Positions 16,471 to 23,946 of a DNA stretch of 43,013 bases are shown one piece after another (position 1 is the first letter of the stretch; each line of letters opens with the position of its first letter). Location of the stretch: the NCBI RefSeq assembly GCF_018383585.1, contig NZ_JAHAMK010000027.1:27896-70908 (forward strand). The letters are read 5' to 3'. The position numbers were made by a program, and so were the translations under genes. This stretch comes from Microvirga sp. 3-52 (GTDB taxonomy: Bacteria; Pseudomonadota; Alphaproteobacteria; Rhizobiales; Beijerinckiaceae). Under the pieces are notes generated by a model that was not told the origin of the DNA, searched no databases, and was given only the letters and a program-made list of their open reading frames with translations.

Positions 16471-17382
16471 GTGTCCATGCGTATCATCGTCGTCGGCAAG
16501 GAGGGGCAGGTCGCGCGCGCCCTCGCGGAACGTGCGCGGGCTCATGGCGCGCAGGCGGTGCTCGTCGGCCGCCCCAAGCTCGATCTCGCCGATCCGTCAG
16601 GCATTGAGGACGCCCTGATCGAAACCGGCGGCGACCTCATCGTGAATGCGGCCGCCTATACGGCCGTGGACCAGGCGGAATCGGATCCGGAACTGGCGGA
16701 GGCCATCAACGGCATCGGCGCGGGCGTCGTGGCCGGCGCAGCAGCCGCCATGAACGTGCCCGTCATCCATCTCTCCACCGATTACGTCTTCGATGGCACG
16801 GCCGACCGCCCCTACCGGGAGGACGATCCGGTCTCTCCGCTGGGCGCCTATGGCGCCTCGAAGCTTCTGGGCGAGGAGGCCGTGGCTGCCGAGGCGGAGA
16901 ACCACGTCATCCTGCGCACCGCCTGGGTCTACAGCCCCTTCGGCAAGAATTTCGTGAAGACCATGCTGCGCCTCGCCGCCGACCGCGAGGAGCTCGGCGT
17001 GGTGGGCGATCAATACGGATCGCCCACAAGCGCCCTCGATATTGCCGACGGCATTTTCGCGGTCGGGCGCAATCTGCTCGAAAAGCCGGAGGACCGAACC
17101 CTGCGAGGGCTGTTCCACATGACGGGAACGGGCTTTGCGAGCTGGGCGGAATTCGCCGCGGAGATCTTCGCCCTCTCGGCCCGTTTCGGCGGCCCGTCGG
17201 CGAAGGTCCGGTCGATCGCAACCGTGGATTACCCGACGCCGGCGAAGCGGCCCGCCAATTCCAGGCTCGACTGCAGCAAGCTGAAGGAATCCCATGGGGT
17301 GGTTCTCCCGCCCTGGCGCTCCTCCCTGGAGCCCTGCGTCAAGCGGCTGATCGAGGAGGCCCGCAAGGAAGTCGCTCGCTGA
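16471..17382 (+). CDS. rfbD: dTDP-4-dehydrorhamnose reductase (RmlD/RfbD)
   Basis: An NADPH-dependent SDR-superfamily reductase that performs the last step of dTDP-L-rhamnose synthesis. The 303-residue length is typical. It shows the N-terminal nucleotide loop VGKEGQVA (usually GxxGQLG, so slightly divergent), the NAAAYTAVDQAESD segment, STDYVFDG and the catalytic YGASK. The start is the GTG at 16471, with an ATG two codons later as alternative. The partner genes rmlA, rmlB and rmlC are not in the window, which is unusual because they normally form one operon; they may lie elsewhere, or the enzyme may serve another sugar nucleotide. Confidence 0.9.
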   Translation: MSMRIIVVGKEGQVARALAERARAHGAQAVLVGRPKLDLADPSGIEDALIETGGDLIVNAAAYTAVDQAESDPELAEAINGIGAGVVAGAAAAMNVPVIHLSTDYVFDGTADRPYREDDPVSPLGAYGASKLLGEEAVAAEAENHVILRTAWVYSPFGKNFVKTMLRLAADREELGVVGDQYGSPTSALDIADGIFAVGRNLLEKPEDRTLRGLFHMTGTGFASWAEFAAEIFALSARFGGPSAKVRSIATVDYPTPAKRPANSRLDCSKLKESHGVVLPPWRSSLEPCVKRLIEEARKEVAR

Positions 17383-17427
17383 GGGCGGGATCGGAGAAGG
17401 AAATTGTGAAACTTTCCGCGAAAGAAG

Positions 17428-17455
17428 ACGATTGTTCTTTTTAAAGAACAATCGT
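17428..17455. promoter_or_regulatory. Perfect 13-bp-arm palindrome just upstream of metZ
   Basis: The arms at 17428-17440 and 17443-17455 are perfect reverse complements separated by TT; the core reads TTGTTCTTT-TT-AAAGAACAA. It lies 11 nt before the metZ start codon, next to its AGGA Shine-Dalgarno (17456-17459). A smaller hairpin CTTTC-CGC-GAAAG is at 17412-17424. No U-run follows, so it is not a standard terminator. The two-nucleotide spacer favours a dimeric repressor operator, although a hairpin in the leader is possible. It does not resemble the SAM-II riboswitch often found before alphaproteobacterial met genes. Confidence 0.65.
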
Positions 17456-17466
17456 AGGATCGATTC

Positions 17467-18657
17467 ATGACCTCGCCTCAACACCCCGATCATCATCTGG
17501 AAACCCGCCTCGTTCACGACGGTTCTCAACGCACGCCCTTCGGCGAGACGTCGGAAGCGCTCTTCCTGACCCAAGGATTCATCTACGAAAGCGCGGAGAG
17601 TGCCGAGCGGCGCTTCCTGAACGAGGAGCCCGGCTACAGCTACAGCCGCTACTCCAACCCCACGATCGACGCCTTCGAGCAGCGCATCGCCTCTCTCGAA
17701 GGAGCCGAGGCGGCCCGTGCGACGGCGAGCGGCATGGCCGCAGTGACGGCCGCCATGGTCGGGCAGGTTCAGGCCGGCGACCACGTGGTTGCGGCGCGTG
17801 CCCTTTTCGGTTCCTGCCGGTGGGTCGTAGAGGATCTCCTGCCCCGCTTCGGCGTCGGCTGCACCCTCGTCGATGGAGCGGATCTCAACCAATGGCGCGA
17901 GGCGGTCAGACCGGAGACGAAGGCCTTTCTTCTCGAAACGCCGACCAATCCGGGCCTAGATATCATCGACATCGCCGCCGTCGCGGCCATCGCACACGAG
18001 GCAGGCGCGACACTGACCGTCGACAACGTCTTCGCCACCCCGCTCTTCCAGAAGCCCCTGGCGCTCGGGGCCGATTGCGTTGTCTATTCTGCGACCAAGC
18101 ACATCGATGGACAGGGTCGATGTCTCGGCGGCGTCATCCTGGCGTCCACCGAGTTCATCGAGACGAAGGTACAGCAATTCCTACGCATGACGGGCCCGTC
18201 GATCTCGCCTTTCAATGCCTGGGTGCTCCTGAAAGGATTGGAGACGCTTCCCCTCCGCGTCGAGAGGCAGACGGCAACCGCAGGCTACCTCGCCGATGCT
18301 CTCCACGATCATCCCAAGCTTCAGCGGCTGACCTATCCGGGGCGTCCCGACCACCCCCAGGCCGAGCTGATCCGGCGCCAGATGAGCGGCGCCTCCACCA
18401 TGATCGCCCTTGAGGTGAAGGGTGGAAAGGCCGGTGCCTTCCGGTTTCTGAATGCGCTGAAACTGATCCGGATCTCGAATAACCTGGGCGATGCGAAAAG
18501 TCTCGTCACCCATCCGGCAACGACTACCCATCAGCGCTTCACGGCCGAGCAGCGGGCCGAGATGAGCATTCCGGACGGGCTCGTGCGCCTCTCCGTGGGA
18601 CTGGAGCACCGCGACGATCTGCTGGCGGATCTCACCCGTGCTCTCGAGTGCGCGTGA
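17467..18657 (+). CDS. metZ: O-succinylhomoserine sulfhydrylase
   Basis: A PLP enzyme of the Cys/Met metabolism family that makes homocysteine directly from O-succinylhomoserine and sulfide. The 396 residues show the family opening (ETRLVHDGSQRTPFGETSEALFLTQGF), YSRYSNPT, the PLP-binding ETPTNPGLDIIDI, and the Schiff-base Lys211 in YSATKHIDGQGR. The QTSEALF/LTQGF-type opening and GGVI after the lysine loop favour MetZ over cystathionine gamma-synthase, but the subfamily is inferred. The ATG at 17467 follows AGGA by 7 nt. A strong palindrome lies just upstream, likely regulatory. The 3' end overlaps the convergent DUF2243 gene by 26 nt. Confidence 0.9.
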   Translation: MTSPQHPDHHLETRLVHDGSQRTPFGETSEALFLTQGFIYESAESAERRFLNEEPGYSYSRYSNPTIDAFEQRIASLEGAEAARATASGMAAVTAAMVGQVQAGDHVVAARALFGSCRWVVEDLLPRFGVGCTLVDGADLNQWREAVRPETKAFLLETPTNPGLDIIDIAAVAAIAHEAGATLTVDNVFATPLFQKPLALGADCVVYSATKHIDGQGRCLGGVILASTEFIETKVQQFLRMTGPSISPFNAWVLLKGLETLPLRVERQTATAGYLADALHDHPKLQRLTYPGRPDHPQAELIRRQMSGASTMIALEVKGGKAGAFRFLNALKLIRISNNLGDAKSLVTHPATTTHQRFTAEQRAEMSIPDGLVRLSVGLEHRDDLLADLTRALECA

Positions 18658-19174
18658 GCGCAGCCCGTTCCTGCTGCACGGAGCCGGTCTCACGTTGACC
18701 TGAGCGCAAGAGAAGCCAGCCGGCGAGCAACATCGCGGCGCCCCAGATCAGAAAGCCCAGGTCCCAATAGATCCACTGCTCCCGAGGCACGGTTTCGTTG
18801 ACGTGATGAAGGCCGAGAAGCTGATGGTTGACGAGGCCCTCGACCACGTTGAACAGACCGAAGCCGATCAGGAGCGTGCCGAAGAGCAGCTTGCTCGACC
18901 AGCGGATATGGGTGCGCCGCGCGGCCCGCCAGAGAAGCGCCAGGCCGATGACGACGAACGCGTAGGTGAGCGCATGAAAGAGCCCATCCCAGAACGTGTT
19001 CACCTTCAGGTTCTCAAGGCTGTCGGGCGGATAGCCGGCATCCGTGACCAAATGATGCCACTGAAGCAGCTGATGCAGGACGATCCCGTCGAAGAAGCCA
19101 CCGAGGCCGAGGCCGAAGAAGATGCCGGCTGAAACAGGAAAGCTTGCGCTGTCTCGAGAGATCTTGCGGTCCAT
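18632..19174 (-). CDS. DUF2243 family membrane protein
   Basis: A 180-residue inner-membrane protein with four predicted helices (about 13-31, 63-84, 94-115 and 135-157). It matches the DUF2243 family: helix 1 contains GLGLGGFFDGIVLHQLLQWHH and helix 3 FGLFNVVEGLVNHQLLGLHHV, an internal repeat of the motif HQLL-x2-HH. The histidine clusters could bind a metal or haem, but no function is established. The C-terminal 20 residues are hydrophilic and Arg-rich. The end overlaps metZ by 26 nt on the opposite strand. Confidence 0.85.
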   Translation of the reverse strand: MDRKISRDSASFPVSAGIFFGLGLGGFFDGIVLHQLLQWHHLVTDAGYPPDSLENLKVNTFWDGLFHALTYAFVVIGLALLWRAARRTHIRWSSKLLFGTLLIGFGLFNVVEGLVNHQLLGLHHVNETVPREQWIYWDLGFLIWGAAMLLAGWLLLRSGQRETGSVQQERAALTRTREHG

Positions 19175-19198
19175 GGTGTCCCGAGCCCTAAACCGTAT

Positions 19199-19579
19199 TT
19201 ATTGAGGCGGCTGAGAGGGAGCCGGAGTTGTCGGTGCCCTGGTGGTCGTTCCCTGCTGAGACTGGACGCGATCGAACATGCGCAAGGCCGCATCGACACA
19301 GGATTGGGTCGATTCCCGGCTGCCGCAGACGACGCGAAGCTGCGTGTCGCCGCTGCGCAGGAAGAAGTGAGCCCCACGCTCGGAACGCTCATTCCGATCG
19401 TCATCGTCATCGTCCCGCATGCTCGAGCCGCGACGGCGATCCCTGTCGCGGTCCCACCCGTCATGATTCTCACGCCAACTTCCACGGTTGAAGTCGTCAC
19501 GATCGCGTGATGATTCCTGACCGAAAGCCCCTGTCGCGAAAAGAGCAAGACCGGCAGCCAGAATGAAAGCACTCTTCAT
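19199..19579 (-). CDS. Small secreted protein with a charged Asp/Arg-rich stretch
   Basis: A 126-residue exported protein of unknown function. The start at 19579 is supported by GGAG 6 nt upstream and by the signal peptide that begins there (MKSAFILAAGLALFATGAFG, cleavage probably before QESS). The mature part has a low-complexity region rich in Asp and Arg (about 25-65, including DDDDDDRNER). A more ordered segment with two cysteines (VVCGSRESTQSCVDAALRMFDRV) follows, then a Thr/Pro/Gln tail. The two cysteines might form a disulfide. It lies upstream of the DUF2243 gene on the same strand, 24 nt apart, so the two may be one transcript. Confidence 0.7.
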   Translation of the reverse strand: MKSAFILAAGLALFATGAFGQESSRDRDDFNRGSWRENHDGWDRDRDRRRGSSMRDDDDDDRNERSERGAHFFLRSGDTQLRVVCGSRESTQSCVDAALRMFDRVQSQQGTTTRAPTTPAPSQPPQ

Positions 19580-19745
19580 GTGAATCTCCATTCGGAGACA
19601 CTCGAAAGAAGAACCCGGTTTCCTTTTTCGAGGCACCCTAACTATTGCGTGTCGTCACGCATGAAAGTGAACAGGCCACAGGGCTCATGGTTCCTGATTC
19701 AGGATCTCAATCCTTCCTCCTGACGTCGTCTGCATGGCAAAGCGC

Positions 19746-19763
19746 CTACGACTAACGTCGTAG
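19746..19763. promoter_or_regulatory. Palindrome CTACGAC-N4-GTCGTAG upstream of the TRAP operon
   Basis: A perfect 7-bp inverted repeat (19746-19752 and 19757-19763) with a TAAC spacer lies in the 355-nt gap between the secreted-protein gene and the TRAP transporter operon, about 170 nt before the latter's start. The symmetry suits a dimeric regulator such as a GntR- or LacI-type protein, but no regulator gene is adjacent. The site is short enough to be accidental. I see nothing else in this gap. Confidence 0.3.
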
Positions 19764-19934
19764 CATCTGCATGGTGTTCGAAAGTAAAACTTTCTCTCGG
19801 ATGCAGCACGCCCCAGGTTTCATCGACCCCCACTTGCACGGCCTGCCAAAATGACGCACCATCGATCAAGGAATTACGCGTTCGGACACAAGAAAACGCG
19901 ATCCTCATAATAAAGAGGGGCGAGGGAGGAAGCT

Positions 19935-21071
19935 GTGAAGAAAGACAATACGTCTGCATCGAAGACTCCGAATTCATCCAAACAGTCGCGCCGCCGGTTC
20001 CTGCAGGTGGCCGGTCTGGGGGCGGCAGCAACGGTTGCTGCTCCCCAGATATCCAGAGCCCAGACGGCCACGTGGAAATTTCAATCGACCTGGCCGAACC
20101 GAGACATCTTCCACGAGTTCTGCAACGACTTCGCCAAACGTGTGAATGACATGTCGGGAGGGCGTCTGAAGATCGACGTCCTCGCCTCCGGCGCGGTCGT
20201 GCCCGCCTTTCAGCTCCAGGACGCCGTCCATGCGGGCATCCTTGATGGCGGCCATGGCGTGGCCGCCTATTGGTACGGCAAGAACAAGGCCTTCGCGCTC
20301 TTCGGCACGGGCCCGTCCTTCGGCTGGAACGCCAACTCGTTCCTTGGCTGGATGAACTATGGCGGAGGGTACGATCTCTACAATGAGTTGCAGAACCAGA
20401 TCCTGAAGCTCAACATTGTCGGCTTCGTATCGGGCCCCATGCCCGCCCAGCCCCTCGGCTGGTTCAAGAGCGAAGTAACCTCCGCCGATGCCTTCAAGGG
20501 CCTGAAGTACCGCACGGTCGGGCTTGCCGCCGATCTCAACCGCCAGCTTGGCGCTGCGGTGACCATCCTTGCGGGCGGCGAGATCGTGCCGGCCCTGGAG
20601 CGCGGCGTCATCGACGGTGCCGAGTTCAACAACCCATCCTCGGACCTGGTGCTCGGCTTCCCCGACGTCTCGAAGAACCTGATGCTTCAGAGCTATCACC
20701 AGTCCGGCGAGACGTTCGAGCTCATCTTCAACAAGACGAAGTACGATGCGCTTGCGCCCGAGTTGAAGGCCATCATCAAATATGCCGCCGAGTCGGAATC
20801 GGCGGACATGTCTTGGAAGGCGCTCGACCGCTACTCGAAGGATCTCGAGGCTATCCGCGCTCGTGGCGTCAAGGTGGCGAAGACGCCCGACTCCGTACTG
20901 AAGGCCCAGCTCGACGCCTGGAACAAGGTCATCGACGAGTTCTCCAAGGACCCGTTCTTCAAGAAGGTGATCGACAGCCAGAAGGCATGGGTGCAGCGCA
21001 CCTACGCCTATGAGCGCCTCAACGAACCCTCCCGCGATATGGCCTACGACCACTTCTTCAAGACGACCTGA
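19935..21071 (+). CDS. dctP: TRAP transporter substrate-binding protein, TakP-like (2-oxoacid type)
   Basis: A periplasmic solute receptor of a TRAP transporter. The 378-residue precursor carries a twin-arginine signal (SRRRFLQVAG, residues 18-27) ending near ISRAQT. The mature protein closely resembles the Rhodobacter TakP receptor for 2-oxoacids from memory: FHEFCNDFAKRVNDMSGG, LDGGHGVAAYWYGK, PLGWFKSEV, then KYRTVG with the conserved carboxylate-binding Arg193, and GGEIVPALERGVIDGAEFNN. A monocarboxylate such as pyruvate is thus the likely ligand (inference). The GTG at 19935 follows GGGAGGA. First gene of a P-Q-M operon; the symbol is generic for the subunit. Confidence 0.9.
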   Translation: MKKDNTSASKTPNSSKQSRRRFLQVAGLGAAATVAAPQISRAQTATWKFQSTWPNRDIFHEFCNDFAKRVNDMSGGRLKIDVLASGAVVPAFQLQDAVHAGILDGGHGVAAYWYGKNKAFALFGTGPSFGWNANSFLGWMNYGGGYDLYNELQNQILKLNIVGFVSGPMPAQPLGWFKSEVTSADAFKGLKYRTVGLAADLNRQLGAAVTILAGGEIVPALERGVIDGAEFNNPSSDLVLGFPDVSKNLMLQSYHQSGETFELIFNKTKYDALAPELKAIIKYAAESESADMSWKALDRYSKDLEAIRARGVKVAKTPDSVLKAQLDAWNKVIDEFSKDPFFKKVIDSQKAWVQRTYAYERLNEPSRDMAYDHFFKTT

Positions 21072-21149
21072 AGAATGGCGCGGGGGGCTGCTCTCGTCTG
21101 AAAGGCTCCGTTCAAACCGGGGGCGGCATTGTCGTGCCGCCCTCGCGAT

Positions 21150-21767
21150 ATGTTCCGAAGGCTCGTGAAAGGGCTTCGATCCATGCGCTTCGTCTATTTC
21201 GTCGACCGCATCAACACCTTTATCGGAAAAACGGTCGCCTGGTCGATCGTGGCTCTGACCTTCGCCGTCTGCTACGAGGTTTTCTCGCGCTATGTGCTGC
21301 GGGCTCCGACAGAATGGGCGTTCGATGCGAGCTACATGCTCTATGGCCTGCTCTTCATGGTGGCGGGCCCCTATGCGCTCGCCCGCAACAGTCACGTGAG
21401 AGGCGACTTCCTCTACCGCAACTGGCCTCCTCGACGGCAGGCGGGATTGGACCTTGTGCTCTATTTCCTGTTCTTCTTCCCCGGGATCCTCGCTCTCATC
21501 TATGCCGGCATCCCATTCTCCCAGATGTCGTGGCTCATGAACGAGCATTCGATGAATTCGCCCAATGGCCCACCGATCTATCCGTTCAAGGCGCTTATTC
21601 CGATCGTGGGCGTGCTGATGGCGTTCCAGGGCGTGGCGGAGGTGATCCGCTGCATCACGTGCTTGCGGCAAGGAGAGTGGCCGCCGCGGCTTCATGACGT
21701 CGAAGAAACCGAGAAGCTCATTCTCGAACAGGCCGAACAGCAAGGCCTTACGAAGGGAATTATCTGA
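21150..21767 (+). CDS. dctQ: TRAP transporter small permease (DctQ-type)
   Basis: The four-helix small membrane subunit of the TRAP transporter, about 194-205 residues. Helices include TVAWSIVALTFAVCYEVFSRYVL, the DctQ-typical FDASYMLYGLLFMVAGPYALA followed by NSHVRGDF, then LVLYFLFFFPGILALIYAGI and a final one near IPIVGVLMAFQGV. The start is uncertain: ATG at 21150 is listed, while ATG at 21183 has a weak AAAGGG upstream and may be the true one. The stop codon shares one base with the start of the large permease gene (21767), so translation is coupled. Confidence 0.9.
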   Translation: MFRRLVKGLRSMRFVYFVDRINTFIGKTVAWSIVALTFAVCYEVFSRYVLRAPTEWAFDASYMLYGLLFMVAGPYALARNSHVRGDFLYRNWPPRRQAGLDLVLYFLFFFPGILALIYAGIPFSQMSWLMNEHSMNSPNGPPIYPFKALIPIVGVLMAFQGVAEVIRCITCLRQGEWPPRLHDVEETEKLILEQAEQQGLTKGII

Positions 21768-23104
21768 TGCTGGCATCATGGGGGCTGGGGAATCCCGAAC
21801 TGGGCGTGGTGATGCTCGGCCTGTTCGTGGTTTTCATCATGTTCGGATTTCCCATCGCGTTCACGCTGATGGCTTTGGGCTTCGGCTTCGGCTACTTCGC
21901 CATGGGCGACATCGTGTTCGCCCTCGTGGTGCAGCGCGCCTATTCGGTGATGACGAACGACACACTCGTCGCGATCCCGCTCTTCGTCTTCATGGGCTAC
22001 ATCATCGAGCGAGCGAATATTCTCGATCGCCTGTTCCACTCGATCCAGATCGCCGTCGGCGGGCTTCCCGGCTCGCTCGCCATCGCGACGCTGATAACCT
22101 GTGCCATGTTCGCCACCGCGACGGGCATCGTCGGCGCGGTCGTGACCCTCATGGGCCTTCTCGCTTTTCCGGCCATGCTGCGCGCCGGCTATGACGTTCG
22201 CCTTTCAGCCGGAGTGGTCTGCGCCGGCGGCTGCCTCGGCATTCTTATCCCGCCTAGCGTGATGCTGATCCTCTACGGCGCGACCGCCGGCGTGTCCGTG
22301 CCGAAGCTCTATGCCGGCGCCCTCTTCCCGGGCCTGATGCTCGCCGGACTCTACATGCTCTACGTGCTCATCCGCTGCGCCATCAATCCGAGCCTTGCAC
22401 CCAAGCTGCCGGCGGAACAGCGCAAGGTCCCGCTTGTCAAAATCATCTGGTCGCTCGGCACCTCGTTCTTCCCGCTGGCGCTGCTCATCCTCTCCGTTCT
22501 CGGCGCGATCTTCTTTGGCATCGCGACACCGACCGAGGCGGCCGCCGTGGGAGCTCTCGGCAGTCTTCTGCTCGCGGCTGCGTACCGGTCGCTCTCGTTC
22601 GGCAAGCTGAAGGAATCGGTCATCCTGACTGCGCGCACATCGGCCATGGTGTGCTGGCTCTTCGTGGGCTCCTTCATCTTCTCGTCGATCTTCGCCTTCC
22701 TCGGCGGACATCAGCCGATCGAACACTTCGTCACGAGCTTGAACCTTTCGCCGTTCTGGTTCCTCATCCTGACGCAGGTGATCATCTTTGTGCTCGGCTG
22801 GCCGTTGGAATGGACGGAGATCGTCGTCATCTTCGTGCCGATCTTCCTGCCGCTTCTCGACAATTTCGGCATCGATCCGATTTTCTTCGGCATTCTGATT
22901 GCGCTCAACATTCAGACATCATTCCTGTCGCCGCCGGTCGCCATGGCGCCCTTCTATTTGAAGGGCATCGCGCCGGCGCATGTGAGCATCAACGAGATCT
23001 TCGCGGGTGTGATGCCGTTCCTGCTCCTCGTCATCGTCGCCATGGCGATGTTCTACATCTTCCCGGGAATCGGCCTCTGGCTGCCGCGTTATCTCTATGG
23101 CTGA
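21767..23104 (+). CDS. dctM: TRAP transporter large permease (DctM-type)
   Basis: The large membrane subunit that carries out sodium-coupled import with the receptor and small permease. The 445 residues form about 12 helices. Family-type stretches include MFGFPIAFTLMALGFGFGYF near the N-terminus, ATATGIVGAVVTLMGLLAFPAML, the conserved GCLGILIPPSVMLILYG, and IATPTEAAAVGALGSLLL. Near the end, TSFLSPPVAMAPFYLKGIAP is typical of DctM. The ATG at 21767 overlaps the dctQ stop. No regulator or catabolic gene follows directly, so substrate use cannot be read from the context. Confidence 0.95.
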   Translation: MLASWGLGNPELGVVMLGLFVVFIMFGFPIAFTLMALGFGFGYFAMGDIVFALVVQRAYSVMTNDTLVAIPLFVFMGYIIERANILDRLFHSIQIAVGGLPGSLAIATLITCAMFATATGIVGAVVTLMGLLAFPAMLRAGYDVRLSAGVVCAGGCLGILIPPSVMLILYGATAGVSVPKLYAGALFPGLMLAGLYMLYVLIRCAINPSLAPKLPAEQRKVPLVKIIWSLGTSFFPLALLILSVLGAIFFGIATPTEAAAVGALGSLLLAAAYRSLSFGKLKESVILTARTSAMVCWLFVGSFIFSSIFAFLGGHQPIEHFVTSLNLSPFWFLILTQVIIFVLGWPLEWTEIVVIFVPIFLPLLDNFGIDPIFFGILIALNIQTSFLSPPVAMAPFYLKGIAPAHVSINEIFAGVMPFLLLVIVAMAMFYIFPGIGLWLPRYLYG

Positions 23105-23180
23105 GATTGAAGAACTGACACCCGAAGCTTCGCCATAAAGCGGATATTCGAGGAGCGGAACCCTGACTTCACCTCCACGT

Positions 23181-23212
23181 TGGCCTCCTGTTCATGCTGC
23201 AAAAGGAGGCCA
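23181..23212 (+). promoter_or_regulatory. Leader hairpin that masks the ribosome-binding site of the zinc-finger miniprotein
   Basis: TGGCCTCCT (23181-23189) is perfectly complementary to AGGAGGCCA (23204-23212), giving a 9-bp stem with a 14-nt loop. The 3' arm contains the whole Shine-Dalgarno AGGAGG (23204-23209), and the ATG at 23215 follows two bases later. In RNA this would block ribosome binding until the stem opens. An in-frame ATG sits in the loop (23194), but it has no Shine-Dalgarno. Such structures are known in RNA thermometers and translational switches; the role here is inference. Confidence 0.6.
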
Positions 23213-23214
23213 TC

Positions 23215-23379
23215 ATGAAATGCCAGTTCTGCCATCAGGAGATCGAGAACCCTTGCCATAACGCTCAGGAGATGCAGCAGCGTGCGGCAAGCCATGTGGA
23301 GCGTTGCGAGCATGCTCTCGAGGACCGGCAAGGCATGGAAGCCGGCTCCCACCGCAGCGATATTCAAAGCAACGGGTGA
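23215..23379 (+). CDS. C2HC zinc-finger-like miniprotein, 54 aa
   Basis: A 54-residue hydrophilic protein starting MKCQFCHQEIENPC. Cys3-x2-Cys6 and His27-x3-Cys31 are spaced like a single C2HC zinc finger (CxxC, 20 residues, HxxxC); additional Cys14, His7, His15 and His33 lie nearby. The tail after residue 35 is polar and probably disordered. The ATG at 23215 is preceded by a full AGGAGG five nt upstream, which is also locked in a hairpin. The gene lies 110 nt after dctM on the same strand, and another small frame begins 4 nt downstream. Function unknown; nucleic-acid or protein binding is a guess from the fold type. Confidence 0.6.
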   Translation: MKCQFCHQEIENPCHNAQEMQQRAASHVERCEHALEDRQGMEAGSHRSDIQSNG

Positions 23380-23383
23380 AGCC

Positions 23384-23593
23384 ATGGCCGGCAAGGCCGA
23401 GGACCACGCTCAGGGCTTGGCCGAGCGGAGCGTGAATACCAGCATCGTGCCTCCAGTCGAGAGCAATTCCCATCACCGGGTCCGAGACGATCGTTCCGCA
23501 AGCGATCGGCGCCTGAACGGGAACGATCAGCGAGAAGGTTTGGAGAAAACGGATCCCGGAAACTCGAAATCACAGGACTGCATGAAACGTTGA
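23384..23593 (+). CDS. Possible small hydrophilic protein, 69 aa
   Basis: A 69-residue frame beginning MAGKAEDHAQGLAE, four nt after the stop of the zinc-finger miniprotein, a spacing that would allow translational coupling. It lacks its own clear Shine-Dalgarno. It is highly charged (Asp, Arg, Asn, Ser), with no membrane helix or recognisable motif, and probably unstructured. I do not recognise a family. It could be non-coding; the position and coherent polar composition are the only support. Confidence 0.3.
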   Translation: MAGKAEDHAQGLAERSVNTSIVPPVESNSHHRVRDDRSASDRRLNGNDQREGLEKTDPGNSKSQDCMKR

Positions 23594-23946
23594 AAGCATC
23601 GCGTTGGCCAGCAACGCCTGCAAGAGACCATCTTGGAAGAAGGTGAAAGGTCAGAAGCAGAAGACATCGAGTTCCCGCAAAGAGCGGGTTACCCAACGCA
23701 GCTAACCTCTTATTGAAAAGTTGCTGCGACGGCCCGCTTTGCGGGCCGCTCCTTTATCGAACCTACCCTCGTCGCAGACACGGCATAAGACTTGGATCGT
23801 CACCCGGAAGAAATGTAATATTACAGTGTTTTACTACTGAATACCCGCGAATTATCAGTTGTGATTTTCCACACATCGGACATCGTGCTCGCGGCTGTAG
23901 TAGAAATAACAAAAGATTATCAGGGAATACTTTCCGGAGGACCTTT
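23594..23946. other. Intergenic region with one terminator-like hairpin
   Basis: This 353-nt gap lies between the possible 69-aa gene and the four-helix membrane protein. It holds one strong hairpin, CGGCCCGC-TTT-GCGGGCCG at 23730-23748, followed by CTCCTTTAT. That could be a weak terminator for the small-gene transcript. The stretch 23810-23940 is AT-rich and probably carries the promoter of the next gene. I see no other gene or RNA here. Confidence 0.45.

Noticed and set aside
14793..16499. 568-codon minus-strand frame opposite ggt
   Set aside because: Shadow of the gamma-glutamyltranspeptidase gene; composition is typical of antisense frames.
17383..17466. SAM-II riboswitch before metZ
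   Set aside because: The conserved pseudoknot sequence pattern is not visible; the region has a simple palindrome instead.
19974..21779. 601-codon minus-strand frame opposite the TRAP receptor and small permease genes
   Set aside because: The plus-strand genes are unambiguous family members in operon order; the antisense frame has no recognisable domain.
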